Positions 18,061 to 27,687 of a DNA stretch of 64,000 nucleotides are shown in pieces. The DNA lies in contig NZ_CP051204.2 of the NCBI RefSeq assembly GCF_012516375.2, positions 5,828,001 to 5,892,000 of the forward strand, given 5' to 3'. Position 1 is the stretch's first letter, and the number at the start of each line of letters is the position of its first letter. Below the pieces are notes generated by a model that saw only the letters and a list, made by a program, of their open reading frames with translations, had not been told where the DNA came from and made no database searches. The DNA comes from Chitinophaga oryzae. GTDB lineage: Bacteria > Bacteroidota > Bacteroidia > Chitinophagales > Chitinophagaceae. A program made the translations under genes and the position numbers.

Positions 18061-20374
18061 TATATCCTTTTTTCTTTTTAGCACGATAAGGCAACGGTTT
18101 TCCCTGTGCGTCGAGATACAGGTACCATTCTCCCTGTTTCACCAGCACCGGGAAAGGAGAATTGTCTCCCCAGGCCTGGTTTTGATCAAGGTCATCGTAT
18201 ATAGCCGGCACCAGGGTACTGCCGTCTGCCCCCAGCAATCCTGCTTTATTGTCTTTTGTTACCTCGAACATCCGGCTATCCCTGTTATAGCGGATTTCAT
18301 CGTAAGCTGCCGGCACCAGTTCCTTTCCTTCCGCATTCAACACTCCTTTTTTACCCTGGCGGGTGATAATGTAAAGAGAGGTATCATATACCCGGTCGAT
18401 ATCATCGTATTCCAGCGGGAGGAAGACGGAACCGTCTTTGCGCAGCATTCCGGCTTTTTTGCCCTGTTTCATTTTCAGCAGCTCATCGTCTGCGGGCGCC
18501 AGGTCATCTAACACCAACGGATATACTACTTTTTTATCGATGCTGATGATACCCACGCGATCATCCTGCGTAGTGGCTACGGCGATACCGTTATTGAAAT
18601 CGCCTACATATTTGTATTCGTCGAACACCACCGGTTTACCGGCAGTATCCACGAACTGGTTTTCGCGGGAGTAGCCTTTTACCTTCAGCAGTCCACTGTT
18701 GAATTGCAGGGGCCATGTTTTGCGGGCCTCCGGCGTGAGCAGCCGGTTGAAGGACAAGGGGGAGAACTCCCAGTATTTGTTTTCATACAGCACCCGGCCT
18801 TCTTTATTTGTGAGCAGTGTGGTGCTGCCATCATCAGCATAACGTTTTTCCACGATGCGCTGAGGGCTGACAGCATCAAACGCGCCGTATTTCTTCAGCG
18901 GGCGGATGATTTTGCCTGTTTTGTCTGCAAGACCGGAGCTATCGCCCTGCTCCAGCCGGATCATATCCGCATTCTGCCAGCGGAGACCGGAATAAACAGC
19001 AGGAATCACCAGTTGACCGGTAGCGATATTAAACAACCCGACGCCTGCCTCGCCTTTCTTCACCTCTTTCAACACACAGATAAAATTATTTTTCTCTTCA
19101 CCGGCGGCATCGTCATTATAGTTACTGGTGCCATAGTTATTGTCGATTCCTGCAAACTGCACCGGCATCACTATTTTACCGGACAAATCCGCCAGACCGC
19201 ACCGCGTATCTTTTAACAGCGCCGCGTATACTTTGTCATGGAGCGGCAGCAACCGGATATCGCTGTAGTCAAAAGGCAGCAGTTGTTTGCCCGAAGCATC
19301 ATAAAAAGCCGCCGTAGCGCCTTTTTTCGCCACTGCGTAATAAGGTGGCGTATAAGCTGCTGATGAAGGACCCAATGAAACGATGGCGCCCAGAACGCTG
19401 TGACCTTTGCTATCATAGAGCTGAATTTCCGTGTTGACCGCGGGAATTACCTCTTTGCCCATACTGTCTGTGAGTCCGCAGAGGTTGCCTTTCCAGACCT
19501 GGAACAGCGGCCCAAGGCGGTCTACCCGCGTATATTGCAGGGGCGTTTTCAGTTTGCCGGTGGCGACGTCCAGCAGACCGGTTTTGTCTTGTACCTTCAC
19601 GGCCACCAACGCGTCGGAAGGACCTGCGTTGATGTCGTCGTAGATGGCCGGTGTCAGCACTTTCCCCTGCCGGTCCATCAGGCCGCATTTTCCTCCGGGC
19701 ACATAGTAACTGAACAGTTGCTGGCTGTCCCAGCCCATAAACCGCTCGTATTTGGGTGGCACCAGCACGGTGCCGTCTTCCAGCGCGAGGCCGTTTTTAC
19801 CCTGAGACTGGATGGTGATCAGACCATCGATCACATAGGAGCGGGACACTTCAGTATATTTCGGTTCCTGCAGGAGTTTGCCGGTTTTCATATCGCACCA
19901 GCCATACAGCCCGTTTTTTTTGATGCTGAAGGTTTTGGGCGTCAGGACTTCGATATCGCTGTATTCCGGCTGGCAGAGCACCTTGCCCAGGCTGTCTACC
20001 GCACCTGTTTTGCCCTGCAGTTTTACCGTGATGAGGCAGTAATTTTCACCGGGATTTTCCCGGTTGCTTTCTCCCAGCACCTTTACCGCATCGTAGCGGA
20101 ATGGGGCGATGATGTCTCCTTTTCGGTCCACGACGCCGTAGGCGCCTTGTTTCACTGCCGATACCAGCCGGTAGGAGCTCACCTCCTGGATTTTGTCCAC
20201 TATTACTTTACCGCTGCGGTGCAGCAGCTGTTGGTGCCCGTTGACCTGAATTTTTGCAAACTCGCCCTCGAAGCGGTCGAGGTAACCGGCGGTTTCCGGT
20301 GTTTGGGCCCCGGCGGTACCGGCGAGCAGGAGTAAGCTGCCGGCGAGGCGGATAACAAATGTACTGTGCTTCAT
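18053..20374 (-). CDS. WG-repeat protein, exported (second of a tandem set)
   Basis: A protein of about 773 residues with a signal peptide (MKHSTFVIRLAGSLLLLAGTAGAQ) followed by many WG-type repeats (GAYGVVDRKGDIIAPFRYDAV, GKTGAVDSLGKVLCQPEYSDI, GKKGVLNAEGKELVPAAYDEI). The start at 20374 is selected for the signal peptide, although the frame stays open to 20434, inside the upstream gene. The 8-bp overlap with the downstream WG gene suggests translational coupling. The function of WG repeats is not established. The export signal points to the periplasm or cell surface. Confidence 0.85.
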   Translation of the reverse strand: MKHSTFVIRLAGSLLLLAGTAGAQTPETAGYLDRFEGEFAKIQVNGHQQLLHRSGKVIVDKIQEVSSYRLVSAVKQGAYGVVDRKGDIIAPFRYDAVKVLGESNRENPGENYCLITVKLQGKTGAVDSLGKVLCQPEYSDIEVLTPKTFSIKKNGLYGWCDMKTGKLLQEPKYTEVSRSYVIDGLITIQSQGKNGLALEDGTVLVPPKYERFMGWDSQQLFSYYVPGGKCGLMDRQGKVLTPAIYDDINAGPSDALVAVKVQDKTGLLDVATGKLKTPLQYTRVDRLGPLFQVWKGNLCGLTDSMGKEVIPAVNTEIQLYDSKGHSVLGAIVSLGPSSAAYTPPYYAVAKKGATAAFYDASGKQLLPFDYSDIRLLPLHDKVYAALLKDTRCGLADLSGKIVMPVQFAGIDNNYGTSNYNDDAAGEEKNNFICVLKEVKKGEAGVGLFNIATGQLVIPAVYSGLRWQNADMIRLEQGDSSGLADKTGKIIRPLKKYGAFDAVSPQRIVEKRYADDGSTTLLTNKEGRVLYENKYWEFSPLSFNRLLTPEARKTWPLQFNSGLLKVKGYSRENQFVDTAGKPVVFDEYKYVGDFNNGIAVATTQDDRVGIISIDKKVVYPLVLDDLAPADDELLKMKQGKKAGMLRKDGSVFLPLEYDDIDRVYDTSLYIITRQGKKGVLNAEGKELVPAAYDEIRYNRDSRMFEVTKDNKAGLLGADGSTLVPAIYDDLDQNQAWGDNSPFPVLVKQGEWYLYLDAQGKPLPYRAKKKKGYND

Positions 20375-20396
20375 ATCTACCATAGATGCTGAGCTG

Positions 20397-21599
20397 TTAA
20401 AGTGTGGGGTTACGCAGTACCAGCAGCTTTCCATCGGCCGTTTTCACCGCGGCATGGGTGCCTGCGAAGTCTGATATCTCTTTATAAAAAGGGGCGATCA
20501 CCAGTTTTCCGGTAGTATCTACAAAGCCCCAGCGGCTTTCCATCTGTACAGCCAGCAGGTTGCTAAAGTAACCGAGGTGGGAATCGTACATACAATTGCC
20601 CGCTGCATCGCAGAGTGGCATTTTGCCGATGGGCTGGCCGGCCGTATTATATATCTGCAGATAGCCGTCTTTGTTACCTTCCTCTTTTCCGTTTACCTGG
20701 GCGAAAAACACACCGGAGGAGATGGCATAGGGCAGATCGTCAAATGTGGGGGTGGCCAGGATCTTCCCGGTTTTGTCTATCAGGCGCCATTGATCGTCCT
20801 GATAACAGAAAGCCACGCCATCGGTAAATTCTTTCAATTCCTTTACGCCGGTGGTGAAGAGCAGGTTACCGGTCGTATCAATGACGTTGGTCATATATTC
20901 CGGTTTACCTGCGGGCAACCGGTTATATAGTTGCGCCAGTTGCCCGTTGCCGGGCATGCTGTCGCTGGTGATCTCTTTTCCGGCCACTACCGCCACGCCA
21001 TCGGAAAACTCCCCGGCCCTGGCATAGGTGGGTGGAATCACCCAGTGGCCGGCAGTATCCACAAAACCGTACCGTTGCCCTTTGCGCACCAGCAGGCGGC
21101 CGTTACGGAAAGAGAGGGGATTGGCTTTTATTTGATTATAAACGCCGCCGTAGGTTTTATCGATGGTGGTATCTATCCGGACAAATGCCGGCCCGAGAGC
21201 TGTCTTTCCCTGGCGATCGATATAGGACCAGACGCCTTTTTTATTGACGGCCGCCCGTCCGCAGGAAAAGTCATGCGCCGCTTCATACTGGCAGGGTATC
21301 ACCAGGCGCCCCTGGCGGTCGACATACCCGTAGCGGATATGGCCATCGAACGATTGACCCACGACGGCCAGTCCTTCCCGGAAGGTACCGGCTTCCCGGA
21401 ATTGCGGAGCGATGATCATTTTACCGGTGGTATCCATATAACCGAGGTTACCGCCAGACACCCTGGCCCAGGCCAGACCTTCAGTAAACAGGCCGATGGC
21501 GCGGATATTTTCGTCAGGAATGAAAGCAACGATAGTTTGCTGGGCAATAACAATCTTTGTAAACAGGCAACATACTAACAGAACAATCTTTTTTTTCAT
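20397..21599 (-). CDS. WG-repeat protein, exported (first of a tandem set)
   Basis: A 400-residue WG-repeat protein with a signal peptide (MKKKIVLLVCCLFTKIVIAQ). Repeats include LGYMDTTGKMIIAPQFREAG, RYGYVDRQGRLVIPCQYEAAH and RYGFVDTAGHWVIPPTYARAG. It is shorter than its two downstream paralogs and closer to the classic repeat. Its start is 146 bp downstream of the end of the lanthipeptide export gene, so read-through from that cluster is possible but not shown. Confidence 0.87.
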   Translation of the reverse strand: MKKKIVLLVCCLFTKIVIAQQTIVAFIPDENIRAIGLFTEGLAWARVSGGNLGYMDTTGKMIIAPQFREAGTFREGLAVVGQSFDGHIRYGYVDRQGRLVIPCQYEAAHDFSCGRAAVNKKGVWSYIDRQGKTALGPAFVRIDTTIDKTYGGVYNQIKANPLSFRNGRLLVRKGQRYGFVDTAGHWVIPPTYARAGEFSDGVAVVAGKEITSDSMPGNGQLAQLYNRLPAGKPEYMTNVIDTTGNLLFTTGVKELKEFTDGVAFCYQDDQWRLIDKTGKILATPTFDDLPYAISSGVFFAQVNGKEEGNKDGYLQIYNTAGQPIGKMPLCDAAGNCMYDSHLGYFSNLLAVQMESRWGFVDTTGKLVIAPFYKEISDFAGTHAAVKTADGKLLVLRNPTL

Positions 21600-21745
21600 C
21601 CGATCATGGTGTGGTTAAACAGCCACAAAGATGACAAACTTTAGGGGTTTTGTGCAATTTCGGGGGTAACATCACATCTACAAGCCGTTAAAAAAAGTAT
21701 CTACAAGACATCTACAACGGTAACCAAACGCCCTCCGATGGCGGA

Positions 21746-22294
21746 TTACTCCGTCATCAGGGGCGCCAGGGCTTTGCCCAGTATCCGTTGCAGCAGACTT
21801 TTATCGTCTGTCATAATTTCAGCGGTCCCTGTCAGGACCGGTTGCACCGGTATTTGTTTTCCGCTGGTCGACAACATGCCTTGTGTGAGTTTCACTTCTA
21901 CCCGGAAGCTGCTGTCTGTTTCGGCCACGGCGTCGGAGGTAACGGTGCCGGGCAGCAGGCCGTAGGTATCCGACGGGTAGGCGGTGAGCCTCAGCATCAC
22001 CTGCTGGCCGGCTTTTATGCGCCAGGCGTCAGCGGCAGGAATATGCCCCTGCACGATAAAGGAGCGTTCCTGCGGTGTTACCCTGACCGGCATGGGCAGC
22101 ACGTCGGGGTAACGGAAGAACCAGGCGCCGGTGAGGGCCAGCACCATCGCGATGCCAATCATCGTGATACCGCTGCGGACCATCCAGGGGGGCATCTTTC
22201 CCATGATCTCCTGCACTTCTTCGCTCCTCACCTCGGTGAGAGAGGAGTGCAGCGTATGGCCGTTGAGGTGTTGTATCGTTTTTTTTTCCGGCAT
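21746..22294 (-). CDS. Short HlyD-like membrane-fusion protein of the lanthipeptide exporter
   Basis: A 182-residue protein with one membrane helix near residues 40-60 (SGITMIGIAMVLALTGAWFF). A beta-rich periplasmic domain follows, typical of HlyD/secretion adaptors (VTPQERSFIVQGHIPAADAWRIKAGQQVMLRLTAYP, then GTVTSDAVAETDSSFRVEVKL). Standard HlyD proteins are about 400 residues with a long coiled coil; that part is missing here. Similar short adaptors occur with peptide exporters. It starts 4 bp after the ABC transporter stop, so it should act with that transporter to export the modified peptides. Confidence 0.75.
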   Translation of the reverse strand: MPEKKTIQHLNGHTLHSSLTEVRSEEVQEIMGKMPPWMVRSGITMIGIAMVLALTGAWFFRYPDVLPMPVRVTPQERSFIVQGHIPAADAWRIKAGQQVMLRLTAYPSDTYGLLPGTVTSDAVAETDSSFRVEVKLTQGMLSTSGKQIPVQPVLTGTAEIMTDDKSLLQRILGKALAPLMTE

Positions 22295-22298
22295 GGCA

Positions 22299-24497
22299 TT
22301 ATCCTCCCAGTTCCAGTTGATTTTTTACCAGTTCAAAATAGTTCCCTTTCCGGGCGGTGAGTGCGGCGTGATTACCGGTTTCCACGATGCGGCCCCTGTC
22401 CAGCACAATGATCTGGTCCGCATGTTTTACGGTACTGAGGCGGTGGGCGATCACCACGACGGTTTTGCCGCGGAAAAACTGCTCCAGGTTGTCCATGATC
22501 ACCCGTTCGTTGTTTGCATCCAGCGCGCTGGTAGCCTCATCGAAGAAAAGGTAATGCGGATTTTTATAGATGGCGCGGGCGATCTGTATCCGTTGTTTCT
22601 GGCCGGCGCTGATACCACTGCCGGCATTACCGATCTTGGTTTGATAGCCCAGCGGCAGTTCTTCGATAAAGTCGCGGATGTTGGCCATTTCGGCGGCATG
22701 CACCAGTTTGTCGTTGTCGATGGTTTCGTCGCTGATGGCGATATTTTTGGCGATGCTGCCAGAGAAGATGAACCCGTCCTGCATCACATTGCCGCACTGG
22801 CGGCGCCACCATTTGGGCGACAGCTGTTGCAGGTCCTGCTCCCCTATCCTTATTTGTCCGCTGGTAGGTTCGTAAAACTGCAGCAGCAGTTTCATGAGGG
22901 TGGTTTTACCGCTGCCACTGGTGCCTACGATAGCCGTCACTTTACCTTCGGGCACTACCAGGTCGATGTCTTTCAGCACAAAAGGCGACTTCGCGCCGCC
23001 GTATTGGAAAGATACATTTTCGAGCACGATATCGCCGCTGCCGTCTGACCGGGATGACGGGGGCGGCGCCAGGTCCCTTTTCTCTTCCTCCTGCCGGTTG
23101 TGTATCTCTCCCAGCCTGTCCAGGCTCATTTTGGCGTCCTGGGCGGACTGTATGAAGGTCAGCAACTGGTCCAGCGGGCTGTTCATCTGCCCGATGATAT
23201 AGCTGACAGACAGCATCATGCCGAGGGTAAGGTTTCCGTTCATGACCTCCCGGGCGCTGATGAAAGAGATGAGGATATTTTTCAGCTGGTTGAAGAAAAC
23301 GGAGCCTATCTGCTGGTACTGCCCCAGCGCGAGGCTTTTTACGTTGATCCGGTAGAGGCCAGCCTGTACATGTTCCCATTCCCAGCGCCGGGCTGTTTCG
23401 CAGTTATTCAGTTTAATCTCCTGCATACCGGTGATGAGTTCGAAGAGCACGTTCTCGTTGTCGCTCATACGCTGAAAGCGCCGGTAGTCCAGTGCTTTAC
23501 GGCGGCGCAGGAAAAAGAAGATCCAGCCGATGGCGGCGGCGCTGAACAGCACGAACACCAGCAGTATTTTCATACTGTATACCGCCAGTACGGCGGTGAA
23601 CACCAGCAGGTTGACAAACGAGAACAGGGTGGACAGGGTGGTGCCTGTCAGGAAATTCTGGATGCGGGTATGGTCGCCGATGCGCTGGTGGATATCACCG
23701 ATCATTTTACTGTCAAAAAAGCGGATGGGCAGTTTCATCAGTTTAATGAGGAAATCGGAGATGATGTTGATGTTGATACGGCTGTTCATATGCAGCAATA
23801 TCCAGCTTCTGATCATCTCGATGGCCGTGGAGCCGGCGAAGAGCACCAGCTGGGATATCAGTATCAGGTATACGAAGTGTACGTTGTGGCGGTTGATGCC
23901 GTAGTCTACCAGGCTCTGTGTCAGGAAGGGCATGATGAGTGACAGGAGGCTGGCGAGAATAAGGCCCAGGAAGAGCTGCACCACGTACTTGCGGTACGGG
24001 CGCAGGTAGCCGAACAGAAAGCGGAATCCGGTAGCGGCGCGTGCTGGTCCCTGTTGGCGGAGGAACTGTTCTCCCGGCTCCAGCATCAGCACCACGCCAT
24101 GGTTTTGTTTTCCCTGCCAGCAGTGGAGGAATGTTTCCTTGTCCACTTTGACGAGGCCATGGCCCGGGTCGGCCACCAGTATTTTGTCTTTGGGGTTGTG
24201 CCGGTTGTAGTTCTGCGGCGGCAGCACCACGAAGTGTTGCTGGTTCCAGTGCAGGATACAGGGCAGCTCCACGTTTTCGTCCAGCTGTTCAAAAGTGATC
24301 TTCACTGCGTTGGTGCGGAAGCCTATTTTCTCTGCTGCTTCACTGATCCCGAGGAGGCTTACGCCTTCCCGGGTGATATTGGCCAGTTCGCGCAGGTAGT
24401 CGAGCGGATATTCGCGGCCGTAGTGTTTGGCCACCATCCGCAGGCAGGTAGGCCCGCAGTCCATCGCGTCCAGTTGTCTGTAAGTAGTAAAAGCCAT
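22299..24497 (-). CDS. C39-peptidase ABC transporter (LanT-type) for GG-leader peptides
   Basis: A 732-residue protein. The N-terminal C39 peptidase domain (about 1-125) has catalytic Cys14 (DCGPTC), His88 (QQHFVV) and Asp110 (VADPGHG), all present. This domain cleaves after a double-glycine in leader peptides. A six-helix membrane domain follows (about 165-430), then an ATPase with Walker A GTSGSGKTT (near 527), the variant signature ISAGQKQR and Walker B YLFFDEATSALD. All five upstream precursors have a GG at residues 32-33, which fits. The start codon abuts the LanB stop with no gap, so the two are probably translationally coupled. Confidence 0.93.
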   Translation of the reverse strand: MAFTTYRQLDAMDCGPTCLRMVAKHYGREYPLDYLRELANITREGVSLLGISEAAEKIGFRTNAVKITFEQLDENVELPCILHWNQQHFVVLPPQNYNRHNPKDKILVADPGHGLVKVDKETFLHCWQGKQNHGVVLMLEPGEQFLRQQGPARAATGFRFLFGYLRPYRKYVVQLFLGLILASLLSLIMPFLTQSLVDYGINRHNVHFVYLILISQLVLFAGSTAIEMIRSWILLHMNSRININIISDFLIKLMKLPIRFFDSKMIGDIHQRIGDHTRIQNFLTGTTLSTLFSFVNLLVFTAVLAVYSMKILLVFVLFSAAAIGWIFFFLRRRKALDYRRFQRMSDNENVLFELITGMQEIKLNNCETARRWEWEHVQAGLYRINVKSLALGQYQQIGSVFFNQLKNILISFISAREVMNGNLTLGMMLSVSYIIGQMNSPLDQLLTFIQSAQDAKMSLDRLGEIHNRQEEEKRDLAPPPSSRSDGSGDIVLENVSFQYGGAKSPFVLKDIDLVVPEGKVTAIVGTSGSGKTTLMKLLLQFYEPTSGQIRIGEQDLQQLSPKWWRRQCGNVMQDGFIFSGSIAKNIAISDETIDNDKLVHAAEMANIRDFIEELPLGYQTKIGNAGSGISAGQKQRIQIARAIYKNPHYLFFDEATSALDANNERVIMDNLEQFFRGKTVVVIAHRLSTVKHADQIIVLDRGRIVETGNHAALTARKGNYFELVKNQLELGG

Positions 24498-27400
24498 TTA
24501 TTTCAGTGTTGCTTCCATCGCCAGTTGCGATAAATAGTATTTCTCCAGGAAATGATAGATCACCATTTCGTGTTTGCGTTGTTTGGCTACGAATATCCTG
24601 TTGAGGAACATATGGATATGGCTGGCCAGGATATCGAAATAGCGGTTATCGTTCTGGTAGTGTTGCCGTATCTGCTGCGCCAGGGGGGCGGTTATTTCCG
24701 ACCGTTGACGGAGGAATTCCACCGCTTCGGCGATGTCGTTGGTCTCGTCGTTCTCGGCGCGCAGGAAGGAGGCGATTTCCTGCTGGTGTTTCCGGTATTT
24801 ATCGTTGAGAGGTTTGTGTTGTGTTTTTGCGCCGCCGAATTCGGTGGTAAACCCTTCGCGCAGGCCTGCCAGCAGCTGCTTGCGTTCTGTGGGTGTGAGG
24901 CCGAAATCTTCCAGCAGCATATCGGTGCCCCGCAGGGCCATGCGCCAGCGGTAGTCTTCTCCTTCTGCTCCTTCCAGCATGCTGACGATGCCGAGCACCG
25001 CCATGCTGTCGGCGCTGAACAGCTGTTCGCTGAGGTGCATGGTAGCGGCGCCATAGCGTTCCAGTTCGCGGATATAGGTATCGCATTGTATTTTGGATAC
25101 CTGTCCGTTGTCTACCAGCGGCTGCAGCCCTGTCTGGATACGGTGGAGGACCACATCGTTATTGCTCCGCTGGCGGTGGTTGCGGAAGCGGAGGCGGATA
25201 TGTGGCAGCGGGTCGCCGTAGCGGAGGAAAAAGAACTCTTCAAACAGACCTTCTTCCTGCCATTGCGGCAGCTGTTCTGCAAACCAGGTGGCCAGCAGTT
25301 CTTCCGCCACGCGGAAACCGCAATAGACTTTCACGTACAGCCATTCGCTGCCGGGAGCGAAACTGCGTACCGGCATAGTGGCCGGCGCTGCCATGGCGGC
25401 TGGCCGCGGCTTTTCCGCAGCAGGTTTCTCCGCGGCCGTTTTTTCCGCAACGGGCACAGAGCGCAGCGGCAGCAGCAGTTCATGCGCATAGGCCTGGTTG
25501 CCCGTATCGCGGACGATACCGCTTTCTTCCGCCAGCAGGCATTCTTTCAGTTTTACCGACGACATTTTTTTTACGTGGTCGAGCAGCAGCCCTACCGCAG
25601 CGGGCGCTGTCAGGTCCAGCAGCAGTTCGTTGTCTGACTCGGCGAGCAGTACTTTTTCCGGCATTTTCTGTTGTTCGCGGTACTGGTCCATGAAACGCTG
25701 GTTGGCTTCCGCATCATCGCCGAGATGTTCTGTCTCTTTGCTGGTGAGCGTCCAGGTAGCTTTGCTGAGGATGATGTTTTTATACACCACGCGGGGCAGG
25801 CGTTTGCGGTTGCCGAACACGCCCCAGTCCCAGCTCATATACGACATGACGGACTGATGTTGCAGATCGCAGAGGAACTTATAGATAGGCAGGCTGTTGT
25901 AGCCGTAGTTATGGGCGGAGCTGAGGCGTGGTATCACGCGCTTGTTGAGCCGTTTACTTCTGAGGATGACTTCATTTTGCCTGACGGACACCATGAGATC
26001 GTTCACCGGTATGCGGTATTCTTCCGGGGTGCCGGCTACACCGATGTAGGGTATTTCGTAGGGACGCAGCGTAGGCCGTATCAGCACGTTGGCCGCGCGT
26101 GCTTCGGGGAAGTGTACCACTTCCGCGAGGAGGACGTCGGGGAAGGCGGCGGCTTCCTCGTCGAGGATGCTTTTTACTTTTTCCGTCAGCACTTCGTCGC
26201 CGTTACAGAAGCGGCCCAGCAGGTTGGCGGCGGAGGGGCCGCCCATGGAGTTGAGGGCGAACTTGTATTCGCCTTTGTCTGCCGCTTCCGCAGAAGCGGC
26301 CTGCAGGCTGCCGAAGAGGTAGCAGCTGCGTGCCATGGGCACGGTTTCAGGGTCGCCGAGTTTTTGCAGGTCTTCGTCGGTGATGGTCACTTCGGAGAGG
26401 CCCTGCTGTAAGAACTGTTCGTATTTATCGAGACTGAGTTGTTGCATTGGTGACCAGGACACGGTGTGGTTTTCCTGGCCGGGGGCGCCGGCCACGTCTT
26501 CCACGAAGGGCGCGTGAACGGTATTTTCGATAGCGGCGCCGTAGCCGATGCCTGTTTCCCCGTCGAGCACCAGGTTGAGCGGCACTTCCTGCGATTCGTA
26601 GCGTTCCATGAAACGGGTGATGAAAGAGGACAGTTCCGTCTGCCCTTTCGTATAGCCGTGACAGAGAGCCATCAGCCGGTGGATCTGTGACAGGATATCG
26701 TTGACCAGTGTTTCGCTCAACTGGCATTGTTGCGCTGTTTTAAACAGGTCTATCTGCAGCAGGTCTTTAGGGATGTTGATGGGGAAAGCGTTTTCGCATT
26801 GTTGATGGATGGCGGCCAGGCGGGACCTTTCGAAGTCCTGTTGCCGGAACAGTGCCTGCAGTGCAAGCAGTGCGTCACGGAAGGTACTGGCATCGGGGAT
26901 GGATAAAAGGCGGTCTGTGAGGGATTGCAGGTTATCATCTCCTGTAATCCGGGGCTCGGTATCTGCGATAAGCAGTTGGGAATCGATCAGTTCACGGACG
27001 AAGGCGGTTGCTTCTTCTTCTGTGATGGAGGGGTCCTGTTCGTGGATCACCTGTACGATCTGTCCGATCGTAAGGCCGGCGGCGGCTTCGCGGATGATGG
27101 CGCTCATAAACACCGAGTCTTCCACGGCGGTGAGCAGGTATTTGCGCCGGTTGTTGTTGATGGTATATTCCGCGTAGCGGTATTTATCACCTGATTTATA
27201 GATGCTGTTGTTGGGATAGTAGCGTAAGGCGGTGCTGATATCTGCCTGTTGGCTGATATGATAGCAGATGCGGGTGTAATAGTCCATATCGAGACGCACA
27301 TACTGGTAGGCGTCTTTCATGTCATTGATCAGCAGCTGTGTGTCTGTGCCGATGGTACCGGTGGTACAGCCGGCGAAGAGGCCGTAGGGCGTGCTGCGGG

Positions 27401-27653
27401 AGCAGGCGCGCACCCAGTATTTATACAGGGACTTACGCAGTTTGTCGGTCTTCTTTTTGTTGAAGGACGCCGGATCACTGAGGAACCTTTCCAGCTCTTT
27501 GAGCAGATCGCCGGAGGCGATGCACAGGGCATACAGGAACAGCGGGTTCTTGTCTGCCAGCTCCTGGAGGCTGTCCTCCAGCACGTCACGATACCGGTTC
27601 ACCGGGTATAGCGGGCTTCTTAATAGGAAAAATCCTGTATGCGATAAAGCCAT
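24498..27653 (-). CDS. Full-length LanB lanthipeptide dehydratase (glutamylation and elimination domains fused)
   Basis: A 1051-residue class I dehydratase. The N-terminal part (about 1-725) is the tRNA-Glu-dependent glutamylation domain, with the family motif RSTPYGLFAG (near residue 90) and AHNYGYNSLPIYKFLCDLQ. The C-terminal part (about 765-1051) is the elimination (SpaB_C, thiopeptide-type) domain: EWLYVKVYCG, then EEFFFLRYGDPLPHIRLRFR. They are joined by an Ala/Pro/Glu/Lys-rich linker near residues 730-760. It would convert Ser/Thr of the precursor cores to dehydroalanine and dehydrobutyrine. In the pinensin cluster of Chitinophaga pinensis these domains are reported as separate proteins, so the fusion is notable. 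It follows lanC by 34 bp. Confidence 0.93.
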   Translation of the reverse strand: MALSHTGFFLLRSPLYPVNRYRDVLEDSLQELADKNPLFLYALCIASGDLLKELERFLSDPASFNKKKTDKLRKSLYKYWVRACSRSTPYGLFAGCTTGTIGTDTQLLINDMKDAYQYVRLDMDYYTRICYHISQQADISTALRYYPNNSIYKSGDKYRYAEYTINNNRRKYLLTAVEDSVFMSAIIREAAAGLTIGQIVQVIHEQDPSITEEEATAFVRELIDSQLLIADTEPRITGDDNLQSLTDRLLSIPDASTFRDALLALQALFRQQDFERSRLAAIHQQCENAFPINIPKDLLQIDLFKTAQQCQLSETLVNDILSQIHRLMALCHGYTKGQTELSSFITRFMERYESQEVPLNLVLDGETGIGYGAAIENTVHAPFVEDVAGAPGQENHTVSWSPMQQLSLDKYEQFLQQGLSEVTITDEDLQKLGDPETVPMARSCYLFGSLQAASAEAADKGEYKFALNSMGGPSAANLLGRFCNGDEVLTEKVKSILDEEAAAFPDVLLAEVVHFPEARAANVLIRPTLRPYEIPYIGVAGTPEEYRIPVNDLMVSVRQNEVILRSKRLNKRVIPRLSSAHNYGYNSLPIYKFLCDLQHQSVMSYMSWDWGVFGNRKRLPRVVYKNIILSKATWTLTSKETEHLGDDAEANQRFMDQYREQQKMPEKVLLAESDNELLLDLTAPAAVGLLLDHVKKMSSVKLKECLLAEESGIVRDTGNQAYAHELLLPLRSVPVAEKTAAEKPAAEKPRPAAMAAPATMPVRSFAPGSEWLYVKVYCGFRVAEELLATWFAEQLPQWQEEGLFEEFFFLRYGDPLPHIRLRFRNHRQRSNNDVVLHRIQTGLQPLVDNGQVSKIQCDTYIRELERYGAATMHLSEQLFSADSMAVLGIVSMLEGAEGEDYRWRMALRGTDMLLEDFGLTPTERKQLLAGLREGFTTEFGGAKTQHKPLNDKYRKHQQEIASFLRAENDETNDIAEAVEFLRQRSEITAPLAQQIRQHYQNDNRYFDILASHIHMFLNRIFVAKQRKHEMVIYHFLEKYYLSQLAMEATLK

Positions 27654-27687
27654 AATTGTTCCTTTTTCGGATGATAAAATATTTTTT

